NCBI GenBank assembly: GCA_904502015.1
Contig: CAJGEA010000006.1
Coordinates: 1-30,126 of the forward strand
DNA: 30,126 nt
Origin: an uncultured Clostridia bacterium
GTDB taxonomy: Bacteria > Bacillota > Clostridia > Oscillospirales > CAG-272
Direction: 5' to 3'
Shown here: positions 7,150 to 14,845 of the stretch, in pieces
Layout: each line of letters begins with the position of its first letter
Position numbering within the stretch: the first letter of the stretch is position 1
The notes under the pieces: generated by a model
Told to the model about the DNA's origin: nothing
Database searches by the model: none
The model's input: the letters and a program-made list of their open reading frames with translations, nothing else
Position numbers and translations under genes: made by a program

Positions 7150-7690
7150 CGCGCAGGAGGTTGCCCTCCGCCGCAAGCGGCGGGGGATCAGCGTGAGATA
7201 CATCGTGATATTCGCCATGCTGGGTGCGCTGATGTTCATCTCCAAGCTGCTCATGGAGGGCCTGCCGAACATTCACCTGATCGGTGTTTTCATCGTGGCG
7301 CTGACCGTGGTGTACCGCGCCCGCGCCCTCTGGCCCATCTACGTATTCGTCGCCTTGACGGGACTGTACGCGGGCTTTGCCCCGTGGTGGGTTCCGTACC
7401 TGTATATCTGGACGGTGCTATGGGGGGTGACCATGCTCCTGCCGCGCCGTATGCCAAAAAAAGTCGCTCCCGTGGTATATTCCGCGGTCTGCGCCGCGCA
7501 CGGGTTCCTGTTCGGCACGCTGTACGCGCCCGCGCAAGCCCTCCTGTACGGCCTGGATGTTGCGGGCATGATCGGGTGGATCGTGGCGGGACTGTACGCC
7601 GACCTGCTTCACGGCATCGGCAATCTCGCGGTCAGCGTGCTCATCGTGCCCTTGATCCAACTGATCCGCCGCGTGGACAAGCGCGCGTGA
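7127..7690 (+). CDS. ECF transporter S component, probably for cobalamin or a corrinoid precursor
   Basis: This 187-residue hydrophobic protein has about five to six membrane segments: YIVIFAMLGALMFISKLL, HLIGVFIVALTVVY, WPIYVFVALTGLYAGF, YLYIWTVLWGVTMLL, VVYSAVCAAHGFLFG and the C-terminal GNLAVSVLIVPLIQLI. Size and topology fit the substrate-binding S component of an ECF importer, which borrows a shared EcfAAT energising module encoded elsewhere. Substrate assignment rests only on the riboswitch and the adjacent DUF4430 gene. The ATG at 7127 overlaps the previous gene and lacks a good ribosome site; a GTG at 7193 with GGGGGA just upstream is an alternative that would start immediately before the first membrane helix. 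Confidence 0.82.
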   Translation: MHSEQKNNAQEVALRRKRRGISVRYIVIFAMLGALMFISKLLMEGLPNIHLIGVFIVALTVVYRARALWPIYVFVALTGLYAGFAPWWVPYLYIWTVLWGVTMLLPRRMPKKVAPVVYSAVCAAHGFLFGTLYAPAQALLYGLDVAGMIGWIVAGLYADLLHGIGNLAVSVLIVPLIQLIRRVDKRA

Positions 7691-7728
7691 GCATATATTT
7701 TTATAACGTGAGGTTTTAGCGAGCATTT

Positions 7729-8745
7729 ATGAGAGTACTCAAGATTCAGAAAAACGACGCGGGACAGCGCCTGGACAAGTTCCTTACCAAGGCGGTCAAG
7801 GGACTCCCTGCATCCCTGATGTATAAATTTATTCGTACCAAGAAGATCAAGGTCAACCGCGCCCGCGCCGATCAGAAGCAGATCCTCTGCGAGGGCGACG
7901 AGATCCAGCTCTTCATCAAGGACGAATTCTTCGAGGCGGCGTCCAAGGACACCTCGGCGCTCACCGCCATCAAGCCCAAGCTGGATATCGTGTACGAGGA
8001 CGAGCACATTATGCTCCTCAACAAGCGCCCCGGCGTGCTGGTACACGACGATGCCGAGGGCGGTGAGAATACCCTCATTATGCACGTGCAGGCATACCTC
8101 GTGGCGCAGGGGGAGTATAACCCCGCCGATGAGCAATCCTTTGCCCCCGCGCTGTGCAACCGCATCGACCGCAATACGGGCGGCATCGTGATCGCCGCCA
8201 AGGACGCCGAGGCGCTGCGTGTCATGAACGAGATGATCCGCGAGGACGAGCTCTCCAAGTTCTATTTGTGTCTGGTACACGGGCACGTGGAGCGCGAGCG
8301 CGCGACTCTGCGCGGCTACCTTCGCAAGGATAGCGCGAAGAATCAGGTGCGCGTGGAGGATAAGTCCTTCCCGGGCTCAAAAGAGATCATCACCAAGTAC
8401 CGCGTGCTGGGCGAGCGGCGGGATGGGGGCGAGACGGTCAGCCTGCTCGAGGTCGAGCTGGTGACGGGACGCACCCACCAGATCCGCGCCCACATGGCGC
8501 ACGTCGGCCATCCCCTCGTGGGTGACGGCAAGTATGGCGTCAACCGCGACGACAAGCGCGCGGGGTATAAATTCCAAGCACTCTACGCCTACCGCTTGCG
8601 CTTCGATCTTGAGCGAGACGCGGGGGGGTTGAATTACCTGCGCGGGCGCGAGTTCGTCATCTCCCCCGACGAGGTATGGTTCACCAAGGGCTTTGATCTG
8701 TCGGGCAAGGGGATTCCGCGTGCCCAAAGAAAGGGAGGTTCGTGA
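7729..8745 (+). CDS. RluC/RluD-family pseudouridine synthase
   Basis: The 338-residue protein has an N-terminal S4 RNA-binding domain (about residues 12-65, including AGQRLDKFLTK and TKKIKVNRARA) and the RluA-type catalytic domain. The catalytic aspartate sits in CNRIDRNTGGIVIAAK (about residues 143-158; usual form HRLDRxTSG). TGRTHQIRAHMAHVGHPLVGD near residue 245 is the second hallmark. It should isomerise specific uridines in 23S rRNA, but which ones cannot be told from sequence, so I give no symbol. It starts 38 bases after the ECF S gene with a weak ribosome site, and its stop overlaps the lnt start (TGATG at 8743-8747), so the two are probably translationally coupled. Confidence 0.9.
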   Translation: MRVLKIQKNDAGQRLDKFLTKAVKGLPASLMYKFIRTKKIKVNRARADQKQILCEGDEIQLFIKDEFFEAASKDTSALTAIKPKLDIVYEDEHIMLLNKRPGVLVHDDAEGGENTLIMHVQAYLVAQGEYNPADEQSFAPALCNRIDRNTGGIVIAAKDAEALRVMNEMIREDELSKFYLCLVHGHVERERATLRGYLRKDSAKNQVRVEDKSFPGSKEIITKYRVLGERRDGGETVSLLEVELVTGRTHQIRAHMAHVGHPLVGDGKYGVNRDDKRAGYKFQALYAYRLRFDLERDAGGLNYLRGREFVISPDEVWFTKGFDLSGKGIPRAQRKGGS

Positions 8746-10352
8746 TGCGTACCGTCTTGTATCGGTGGCGCTGGGCGCTCCTGCTCGGGGGCGCAATCCT
8801 CACGGGACTCTGCGTGATCTTCCCGCAGATCGGTATTCTCGAATGGGTGGCGCTCATTCCCGCCGCCGCCGCGATCCTGACCGTGACGGCTGACACCACC
8901 GTGTCCTATCGCCGTCTGTACGGCATGGGGCTGGCCTTTTTCCAGTGCTACTTCATGGTCAATTTCCATTGGTTTTTGTATATGTATCCCATGGATTTCG
9001 CAGGGCTGGGCAAGGCTGAATCCCTGCTCGTCGTTTGCGTGGCGTGGATGGGGCTCTCGGCGTTCCAGGCCGTGGGCGCGGCGCTCGTCTTCCCCCTGAT
9101 GGGCGTGGCGGTGCGCGGTAAGCTCCTCAAAAGCCGTCCCATCCTACACCCCGCCTTGCTGACCGCCCTCTGGGTGTCGCTGGAGTGGTGGCAGGCGAAC
9201 AGCGGGTGGTCGGGCGTGCCGTGGGCGCGTCTGCCCCTCGGGCAAGCCGAGCTGTTGCCCGCCCTGCAATCGGCATCCCTCTTTGGCTCGTATTTCGTCA
9301 CTGCGATGATCGTTGCGGTCAACGGCTACCTTGCCTATATCCTGCTCCACCCCGACCGTCGTCTCTTCTGCGGACTTCTTGCGGGCGGACTCTTTGGCGG
9401 CAACCTGCTCTTTGGTGGACTCTATATGGCGACCCTGCCCGCGGCGGAGGATACTCTGCGCGTGGCGGCGATCCAAGGCAATCTTTCCTCTCACGATAAA
9501 TGGGGACCCGACTCCATGTCGGTCACCCAGACCGTGTACGCCGACTTTACACGCGAGGCGGTGGCAAAGGGCGCCGAGCTGGTCGTGTGGCCCGAGACCG
9601 CCGTCCCCGCCACGGTATGGGAGGGCGGTTCCGTCCGCGAATACCTCTGTGAGCTGTCTGAGGAGTGCGGCGTGCCCATTCTTGCGGGCGTGTTTTACCC
9701 CGAGGAGGCAACCGACCGCGTGTATAATTCCATCGTGGTGGCTCTGCCCGACGGCACGCTCCACGATACGGTCTACCATAAGCGTAACCCCGTGCCGTTC
9801 GGTGAGTTCGTACCGTGGCGCGACCTCATCATGACGCTGATCCCGCCGCTCGGTGAGATCGGTATGCTGGAGGATGATCTTCTGGTGGGCGAGGAGTCCA
9901 CCGTGTTCGACCTGGATGAGGGGCGCGTAGGCTCTATGATCTGCTTTGATTCCATCTACGAGCGCAACGCGCTGGAGAGCGTGCGAGGCGGGGCGGAGCT
10001 GCTGGCCGTCTCCACCAACGATTCCTGGTTCAAGGATTCCCGCGGCGTGTGGATGCACAATGCCCAGTCCCAGCTTCGTGCCATTGAAACGGGGCGCTGG
10101 GTTATCCGATCAGCCAACACGGGCGTGTCCTCGGCCATCACTCCTACGGGTGAGGTGGTAGATTTCCTCGGCGCACTCCGTGAGGGCTATGTCTTGTCTG
10201 AGGTAGGACTTGCGAGACGTACCACGGTCTATACCGTGATCGGCAACGTCTTTGTATACCTGTGCGTGGCTCTGTACGGTGTTTGTGTTGCCCTGCCTTT
10301 GGTTGTTGGAATAATGGCGAAATTGGGCAAAAGTGACAATAAACAAGTCTAA
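8745..10352 (+). CDS. lnt: Apolipoprotein N-acyltransferase
   Basis: Lnt adds the third acyl chain to the N-terminal cysteine of lipoproteins at the outer face of the cytoplasmic membrane. The 535-residue protein has six or so N-terminal membrane helices (about residues 1-210), a nitrilase-like domain (about 220-490) and a final helix. The expected Glu-Lys-Cys triad is present: VVWPETAVPA (E about 285), YHKRNPVPFGEFVPW (K about 346) and SMICFDSIY (C about 400); NDSWFKDS follows. AAAGGGAGG lies six bases before the ATG at 8745; a GTG at 8742 is only three bases from it. Canonical Lnt is a Proteobacterial/Actinobacterial hallmark, although some Clostridia carry it. At least five predicted lipoproteins in this window are potential substrates. 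Confidence 0.93.
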   Translation: MRTVLYRWRWALLLGGAILTGLCVIFPQIGILEWVALIPAAAAILTVTADTTVSYRRLYGMGLAFFQCYFMVNFHWFLYMYPMDFAGLGKAESLLVVCVAWMGLSAFQAVGAALVFPLMGVAVRGKLLKSRPILHPALLTALWVSLEWWQANSGWSGVPWARLPLGQAELLPALQSASLFGSYFVTAMIVAVNGYLAYILLHPDRRLFCGLLAGGLFGGNLLFGGLYMATLPAAEDTLRVAAIQGNLSSHDKWGPDSMSVTQTVYADFTREAVAKGAELVVWPETAVPATVWEGGSVREYLCELSEECGVPILAGVFYPEEATDRVYNSIVVALPDGTLHDTVYHKRNPVPFGEFVPWRDLIMTLIPPLGEIGMLEDDLLVGEESTVFDLDEGRVGSMICFDSIYERNALESVRGGAELLAVSTNDSWFKDSRGVWMHNAQSQLRAIETGRWVIRSANTGVSSAITPTGEVVDFLGALREGYVLSEVGLARRTTVYTVIGNVFVYLCVALYGVCVALPLVVGIMAKLGKSDNKQV

Positions 10353-10400
10353 AAACGCACCTGATATAAATATCTTGTCGAAAAAGATTTTAAAAGAATC

Positions 10401-10429
10401 TTGACAAAACGCCGCCAACATGCTATAAT
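10401..10429 (+). promoter_or_regulatory. Consensus promoter for the small lipoprotein gene
   Basis: TTGACA at 10401-10406, a 17-bp spacer and TATAAT at 10424-10429; predicted start near 10436. Confidence 0.85.
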
Positions 10430-10489
10430 GTAAATGCATACGGAGTTCATACAGAACTTCGGCAAATACGACCAAAGGAGAGATTCATT

Positions 10490-10795
10490 ATGAAAAAGTC
10501 TGTTCGCGTATTGGCAGTAGCCATGGCTCTTTTGATGGTCATGGTGGTTCTGGCATCCTGCGGCACCAAGCTGTCTGGAACCTACAAGGGAACCTTGACG
10601 TCCTTGACGTTCGACGGTGATAAGGTCAAGGCATCCGCCGGCCCTATCAGCATCGAGGGTACGTACAAGATCGACGGTGACAAGATCACCCTGACCTTCG
10701 GTAACGACACCCTGAAGCTGGGCGGCGAGCATACCTTTGAGAAGGATGGCGACACCATCAAGATCGACGGTATCAAGTACACCAAGGAAAAGTAA
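10490..10795 (+). CDS. Small secreted lipoprotein of unknown function
   Basis: The 101-residue precursor has a clear type II signal peptide (MKKSVRVLAVAMALLMVMVV, lipobox LASC with the cysteine at about residue 24). The mature part of about 77 residues contains repeated beta-strand units of the form GTYK...DGDKITLTFG: LSGTYKGTLTSLTFDGDKV, IEGTYKIDGDKITLTFG and FEKDGDTIKIDGIKY. This looks like a small beta-sandwich or lipocalin-like META/DUF-type fold, but I cannot name the family. AAAGGAGA precedes the ATG. It is monocistronic, with its own consensus promoter and a strong terminator, suggesting abundant expression. Confidence 0.85.
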   Translation: MKKSVRVLAVAMALLMVMVVLASCGTKLSGTYKGTLTSLTFDGDKVKASAGPISIEGTYKIDGDKITLTFGNDTLKLGGEHTFEKDGDTIKIDGIKYTKEK

Positions 10796-10803
10796 GAAAC
10801 TGT

Positions 10804-10836
10804 GGGGAATCCGCTCGGCGGGTTCCCCCATTTTTT
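10804..10836 (+). terminator. Rho-independent terminator of the small lipoprotein gene
   Basis: GGGGAATCCGC-TCG-GCGGGTTCCCC with a short mismatch, followed by TTTTTT at 10831-10836. Confidence 0.9.
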
Positions 10837-10860
10837 CTTGCGCCTCGCCGTCCCGTCCTC

Positions 10861-10889
10861 TTGACATTCCGAGGCGCGTGGGGTATAAT
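10861..10889 (+). promoter_or_regulatory. Consensus promoter for mtaB
   Basis: TTGACA at 10861-10866, a 17-bp spacer and TATAAT at 10884-10889. This rules out translation starting at the in-frame ATG at 10861. Confidence 0.85.
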
Positions 10890-10920
10890 AAAAGCAGAAC
10901 AATCCACGAGAGGTGCAGTC

Positions 10921-12267
10921 ATGTCAACCACGCAAAAGAAGCCCACAGCGGCCATCGTCACGCTGGGCTGTAAGGTCAATCAATACGAGTCCGAGGCCAT
11001 TGCCGAGGGGCTGGAGGCGGCGGGCTTTTGCTTGCGTCCGCAGACCGAACCGTGCGACCTGTACGTGGTCAACACCTGCACCGTCACCTCTGAGTCGGAT
11101 CGCAAGTCCCGCCAGCTCATCCGCCGTCTCCTTTGCAAGAATCCGAACGCCTGTATGGTGGTCACGGGATGCTCGGCGCAGGTGCGCGCCGAGGGCATTG
11201 CCGCCATCGCGGGGGTGGATGCCGTTGTGGGCAACCGCGACAAAATGACCGTCGTGGACGTGGCCAAGCGGCTGTGGGAGAACGGGGCGAAATCCGCCGC
11301 GCCCGAGTTGCATGTTCCCTCACTGGAGGGGAGCGGCTTTGAGCCCATGACCATCACACGCTTTGACCGCACCCGAGCCTACGTGAAAATTCAGGACGGA
11401 TGTGAGTCCCATTGCACCTACTGTACCATCCCCGCCGCACGCGGCCCGCAACGCTCCAAGCCCATCGACGATGTGATCGCCGAGGTGGAGGCGTTGGTGG
11501 CGGGCGGATGCCGCGAGGTGGTGCTGACGGGTATCGAGACGGGCGCGTGGGGGCGCGACCTCGGGCGGATGCGCCTTGAGGATCTGCTCTGCGAGGTGGA
11601 CAAGATTCCCCACCTCGGACGGGTGCGGCTGGGCTCGCTCGATCCCACCGTCATGACTCATGCTTTCGTAGAGCGGGTCGCGGGTCTGCGTACCCTCGCT
11701 CCCCATTTTCACCTGTCCATGCAGAGCGGGTGCAGTGCCACCCTGGCGCGCATGAAGCGCAAGTATAACGCTGACGGCGCTATGGCGGCGATGGAGCGGG
11801 TACGCGCCGCCATGCCGCAGGTGCAGTTCACCACCGATATGATCGTGGGCTTCCCCGGCGAGAGCGAGGCCGAGTTCGCCGAGTCGCTGGCGTTTGCCAA
11901 AAAAGCGCAGTTTTTGCACATCCACGTGTTCCCCTATTCCCGCCGCGAGGGAACGCCTGCCGCTATTATGAAGGATCAGATTCCCGAGAGCGTCAAGCAC
12001 GAGCGTGTTGCCGCCCTGTCGGCGGTGTCGCGCGAGAGCTGTGCCGCGATACTGGATCGCGCCGTTGCCGCGGCGCAGGCGGGGGCAGAGCCCCTGACCG
12101 CCCTGATGGAGAGCCGCGATGGCGGATACATCTACGGTCACACCCCCGATTTCATGGAGGTTAAGCTCGCCTGCAATAACGATTGCGACCTCGGCGGCTG
12201 CGAGATCGCGGTGCGCCCCGTCGCCCGCGACGGCGAGACGATGCTGGTGGAGTGGGTGCGGGAGTGA
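10921..12267 (+). CDS. mtaB: tRNA (N6-L-threonylcarbamoyladenosine-C2)-methylthiotransferase MtaB
   Basis: MtaB is a radical-SAM enzyme that methylthiolates t6A37 of ANN-decoding tRNAs. The 448-residue protein has the three domains in order: UPF0004 with the auxiliary-cluster cysteines C17 (TLGCKVNQYES), C53 (NTCTVT) and C84 (TGCSAQ); radical SAM with the CxxxCxxC motif C161, C165, C168 (CESHCTYCTIP); and a C-terminal TRAM domain (about residues 385-448). LGCKVNQYES separates MtaB from MiaB and RimO. I chose the ATG at 10921 because GAGAGGTG precedes it and the promoter overlaps the longer frame. The next gene starts 38 bases later, so it may share this transcript. Confidence 0.94.
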   Translation: MSTTQKKPTAAIVTLGCKVNQYESEAIAEGLEAAGFCLRPQTEPCDLYVVNTCTVTSESDRKSRQLIRRLLCKNPNACMVVTGCSAQVRAEGIAAIAGVDAVVGNRDKMTVVDVAKRLWENGAKSAAPELHVPSLEGSGFEPMTITRFDRTRAYVKIQDGCESHCTYCTIPAARGPQRSKPIDDVIAEVEALVAGGCREVVLTGIETGAWGRDLGRMRLEDLLCEVDKIPHLGRVRLGSLDPTVMTHAFVERVAGLRTLAPHFHLSMQSGCSATLARMKRKYNADGAMAAMERVRAAMPQVQFTTDMIVGFPGESEAEFAESLAFAKKAQFLHIHVFPYSRREGTPAAIMKDQIPESVKHERVAALSAVSRESCAAILDRAVAAAQAGAEPLTALMESRDGGYIYGHTPDFMEVKLACNNDCDLGGCEIAVRPVARDGETMLVEWVRE

Positions 12268-12305
12268 TGCCGCCTTTTGCCGATTTGAAACACAAGGAGA
12301 ACCCT

Positions 12306-14804
12306 ATGAACGAACAGAACCCTGTCCCTTCGTCCACACCGCCCGTGCCGTCCGCCTTGCCCGTCGGCGACACCGTGGTGGTGAAGCGTTTCCGCAAGCC
12401 CTCAACGCCTCGCGCGTGGGAAAAGCTCAACGCCGATCTTGACCTGCATCTGGACGAGCAAGCTTTTTCCTGGATGCAGACCTACTTTGCCTCCACCGCC
12501 CGCCGCGATCCTACCGTGGGGGAGGTGCGCCTACTGGAAGCACTCTGGCAGGATGCCCTGCGCCGCCCCGACTGCTTTGCGGTGGGCGAGCTTGTGACCG
12601 ACCGCGAAGCGGTCGCCGAGGCGTGGGATGAGATCGTAGCGGCTCGCGGTAATTCCGCGCCCTGCACTCTTGCCAATGCATTGGAGCTTTGCAATCACCG
12701 CTTTACGCAGAGTGGCGGGACATTCCCTGTCACCCACACCGAGGAGGGTGGACGCACCGCGGTGCTGGCCGACCCGATGGACGTAGCGCACGCCGTCGCC
12801 ACGGGCTACTCCGTTGTGGCGAGACTCCCTTTGCCTTGCGGTGAGAGCGTTACGGTGTGCCGCCGAAATGGGATCATGGCGGGGCGCTCCCGTCCCCGCA
12901 AACGGCGGGCGGGTGAGTTGCTGGTGCTATTGCGTGACGTGGCGTTGGATACCATGACCGCTTACCTTGCCGATATGCGTTCGATGAGCCCCATCTTTTT
13001 GTCCGAGGTGCGCGCCATTCGCGGCGCGTCGTTGCTTGAGACCGTGTGCGAGATGGGGGAGGGCGCGACTCTGTACGCCGATCGAATCACGCCGACCGAG
13101 GCGACGGGGCGCGCGGATATGGCGGCACTGTGCCACGCGCCCAAGTCCAACTGTTCCGACCGCGCCGATTTTCTGTTGAGAATTTCTCCCGAGTACATTC
13201 AGCCTGCTACGCAAGCTATGACCGCGCGGGGGCTTTGCCCCCTGTTTATGGGGCAGACACACGCGCGCGCCACGGTTACGGTTATGGCGCGTACGACAGC
13301 CGCAGGGGGATGCGTGATCGCTGACCTGCCTACCCATCTGATCCGCGCCGCCGTGGCTCCCCGCATGGATACCTACCGCGTGATGCAAGCCCACACGGGC
13401 GATGCACCCGCCGCCGCACCCTGCGCGATCACCCGCGCCGACCGCGATTCCATTCGCGTCGCCTCCGCTCACGTGACCGTTGGCGAGAGCAACGATCCCT
13501 TTGTCACCGCCGCCGATGCGGTGCGAACTGCCGTTACATCCCTAACCGACGAGGGTGTTCCCACCGATCGCATTCTGCTGGCCGTGTCCTTTGCGGCGGG
13601 CGCGGGGGACGAGCCTTGCCGCCCTGCCGATGCCACCGTAGACGCCGTTTGCGGCGTCTATCGGGCTGCCACCGATGCGCGGGTGTGGGTGGACAATCCA
13701 TCGTTCCGGTTTGACACGAACATCGAGCCCCATACCGTGCGCCTGACCGTTACGGCGTGGACACATGATACCAATTATACAAAAATTACGGATACAAATA
13801 CCAAGGAGGAAAAAACGACTATGAACATGACCTTTGAATCTCTTGCCAAGAAGCCCCGTGCGGTGCTGCTGGATACCGACATCGGCCCCGATTGCGACGA
13901 CGCGGGCGCGCTCGCCCTGCTCATTCATTACGCCAAGACCTACGGCTTTACCATTGCGGGTATCGGAAACTGCACCTCCAACCGCTCGGGCATGGGCGCG
14001 ATCGACGCCGTTTGCCGCCATTGCGGGCTGGAGACGCCTCCCCTCGGTCAGTGGAGCGGCGAGGGCTTTATGGACGACAGCGCCTGCCATAAGTACACCG
14101 ACGAGGTCGCCACGCGCTTCTCGGAGGGCTACCGCAACGGCACGCTTACCGTCGAGGATTCGGTCACCTTCTACCGCCGCCGTCTGGCCGAGGCCGAGGA
14201 TGACGGTATCGTGCTGATCTCCATCGGTATGTTCAATAACCTAGCCGCCCTGCTCCGAAGCTCGGCCGACGACATCAGCCCCCTGTCGGGTGAGGAGCTG
14301 ATCTGCCGCAAGGTGCATCACCTTGTCAGCATGGCCGCCATCCTGCCCGAGGGCCGCGAGTGTAACGTCATCTGCGATTACCCCGCGGCCGAGACGGTGC
14401 TGACGGGCTGGCCCACCCCTGTCTTCCTGTCGGATTTCCATATCGGCTCGCAGATGTTCACGGGATACTCCCACATCACCGATCCTGCCGAGGTGGGGAA
14501 GAACCCGCTGGTTCTTGCGTACCACCTCTACACCCGCGACTGGCCTCTCGTCGGCGATAACTCCTCCTACGATCTGACCGCCGTGCAGTTTGCCGCCGAG
14601 GGTACCGAATCGGGCGACGGCGCGTTCTACGATCTCGGCGAATGCGGACGGCTGGAGTTCTACGCCGCTCCCGAGACTCCCAACGTGCCTGATGCCACTC
14701 GATTTATTCCCGATCCCAACGGCAACCTGCGCTTCATGATCCGCAAGGCGGATAAGCCCACCGTCGCCGTGTCCATCAACGAGATCCTGCATAGGTTCTG
14801 CTGA
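12306..14804 (+). CDS. In-frame fusion: degenerate PurL-like protein plus nucleoside hydrolase
   Basis: One open frame of 832 codons joins two unrelated parts. Residues about 1-495 read as a shrunken relative of FGAM synthase (PurL): the linker-domain signature SWMQTYFASTARRDPTVGEV aligns with the clostridial form, but the HCRHT that should follow is gone. The end of the first AIRS-like half (ADRITPTEATGRADMAAL...) and the start of the second (AADAVRTAVTSLTDEGV, then a region where GGKDSMSG should be and is not) can still be traced. There is no glutaminase domain. Catalysis looks lost, although the frame is open and codon use resembles the neighbours. Residues about 506-832 are a nucleoside hydrolase. 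The AT-rich joint (13765-13820) contains its own AAGGAGG and ATG, so the hydrolase can also be made alone. AAGGAGA precedes the ATG at 12306. Confidence 0.65.
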   Translation: MNEQNPVPSSTPPVPSALPVGDTVVVKRFRKPSTPRAWEKLNADLDLHLDEQAFSWMQTYFASTARRDPTVGEVRLLEALWQDALRRPDCFAVGELVTDREAVAEAWDEIVAARGNSAPCTLANALELCNHRFTQSGGTFPVTHTEEGGRTAVLADPMDVAHAVATGYSVVARLPLPCGESVTVCRRNGIMAGRSRPRKRRAGELLVLLRDVALDTMTAYLADMRSMSPIFLSEVRAIRGASLLETVCEMGEGATLYADRITPTEATGRADMAALCHAPKSNCSDRADFLLRISPEYIQPATQAMTARGLCPLFMGQTHARATVTVMARTTAAGGCVIADLPTHLIRAAVAPRMDTYRVMQAHTGDAPAAAPCAITRADRDSIRVASAHVTVGESNDPFVTAADAVRTAVTSLTDEGVPTDRILLAVSFAAGAGDEPCRPADATVDAVCGVYRAATDARVWVDNPSFRFDTNIEPHTVRLTVTAWTHDTNYTKITDTNTKEEKTTMNMTFESLAKKPRAVLLDTDIGPDCDDAGALALLIHYAKTYGFTIAGIGNCTSNRSGMGAIDAVCRHCGLETPPLGQWSGEGFMDDSACHKYTDEVATRFSEGYRNGTLTVEDSVTFYRRRLAEAEDDGIVLISIGMFNNLAALLRSSADDISPLSGEELICRKVHHLVSMAAILPEGRECNVICDYPAAETVLTGWPTPVFLSDFHIGSQMFTGYSHITDPAEVGKNPLVLAYHLYTRDWPLVGDNSSYDLTAVQFAAEGTESGDGAFYDLGECGRLEFYAAPETPNVPDATRFIPDPNGNLRFMIRKADKPTVAVSINEILHRFC
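13821..14804 (+). CDS. Inosine/uridine-preferring nucleoside hydrolase-like protein (internal start)
   Basis: Read from the internal ATG at 13821 (AAGGAGG at 13803-13809, 11 bases upstream) this is a 327-residue nucleoside hydrolase. The calcium-binding signature DTDIGPDCDDAGAL lies at about residues 19-32. The later metal aspartate is in NSSYDLTAV (about 250), where the histidine of classical IU-nucleoside hydrolases is tyrosine, so substrate range cannot be predicted; ribonucleoside cleavage to base and ribose is the family reaction. No signal peptide is seen. It occupies the C-terminal part of the longer 12306-14804 frame; whether it is made as a fusion, separately, or both is open. It is followed after 41 bases by the uronate-isomerase-like gene. 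Confidence 0.75.
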   Translation: MNMTFESLAKKPRAVLLDTDIGPDCDDAGALALLIHYAKTYGFTIAGIGNCTSNRSGMGAIDAVCRHCGLETPPLGQWSGEGFMDDSACHKYTDEVATRFSEGYRNGTLTVEDSVTFYRRRLAEAEDDGIVLISIGMFNNLAALLRSSADDISPLSGEELICRKVHHLVSMAAILPEGRECNVICDYPAAETVLTGWPTPVFLSDFHIGSQMFTGYSHITDPAEVGKNPLVLAYHLYTRDWPLVGDNSSYDLTAVQFAAEGTESGDGAFYDLGECGRLEFYAAPETPNVPDATRFIPDPNGNLRFMIRKADKPTVAVSINEILHRFC

Positions 14805-14845
14805 CCGAATGACATGACTGAAACGCCCTGAAGGGAGGTGCGCGT

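Noticed and set aside
10861..10920. N-terminal extension of mtaB from the ATG at 10861
   Set aside because: The stretch is the promoter itself (TTGACA/TATAAT), so it is not transcribed as coding sequence.
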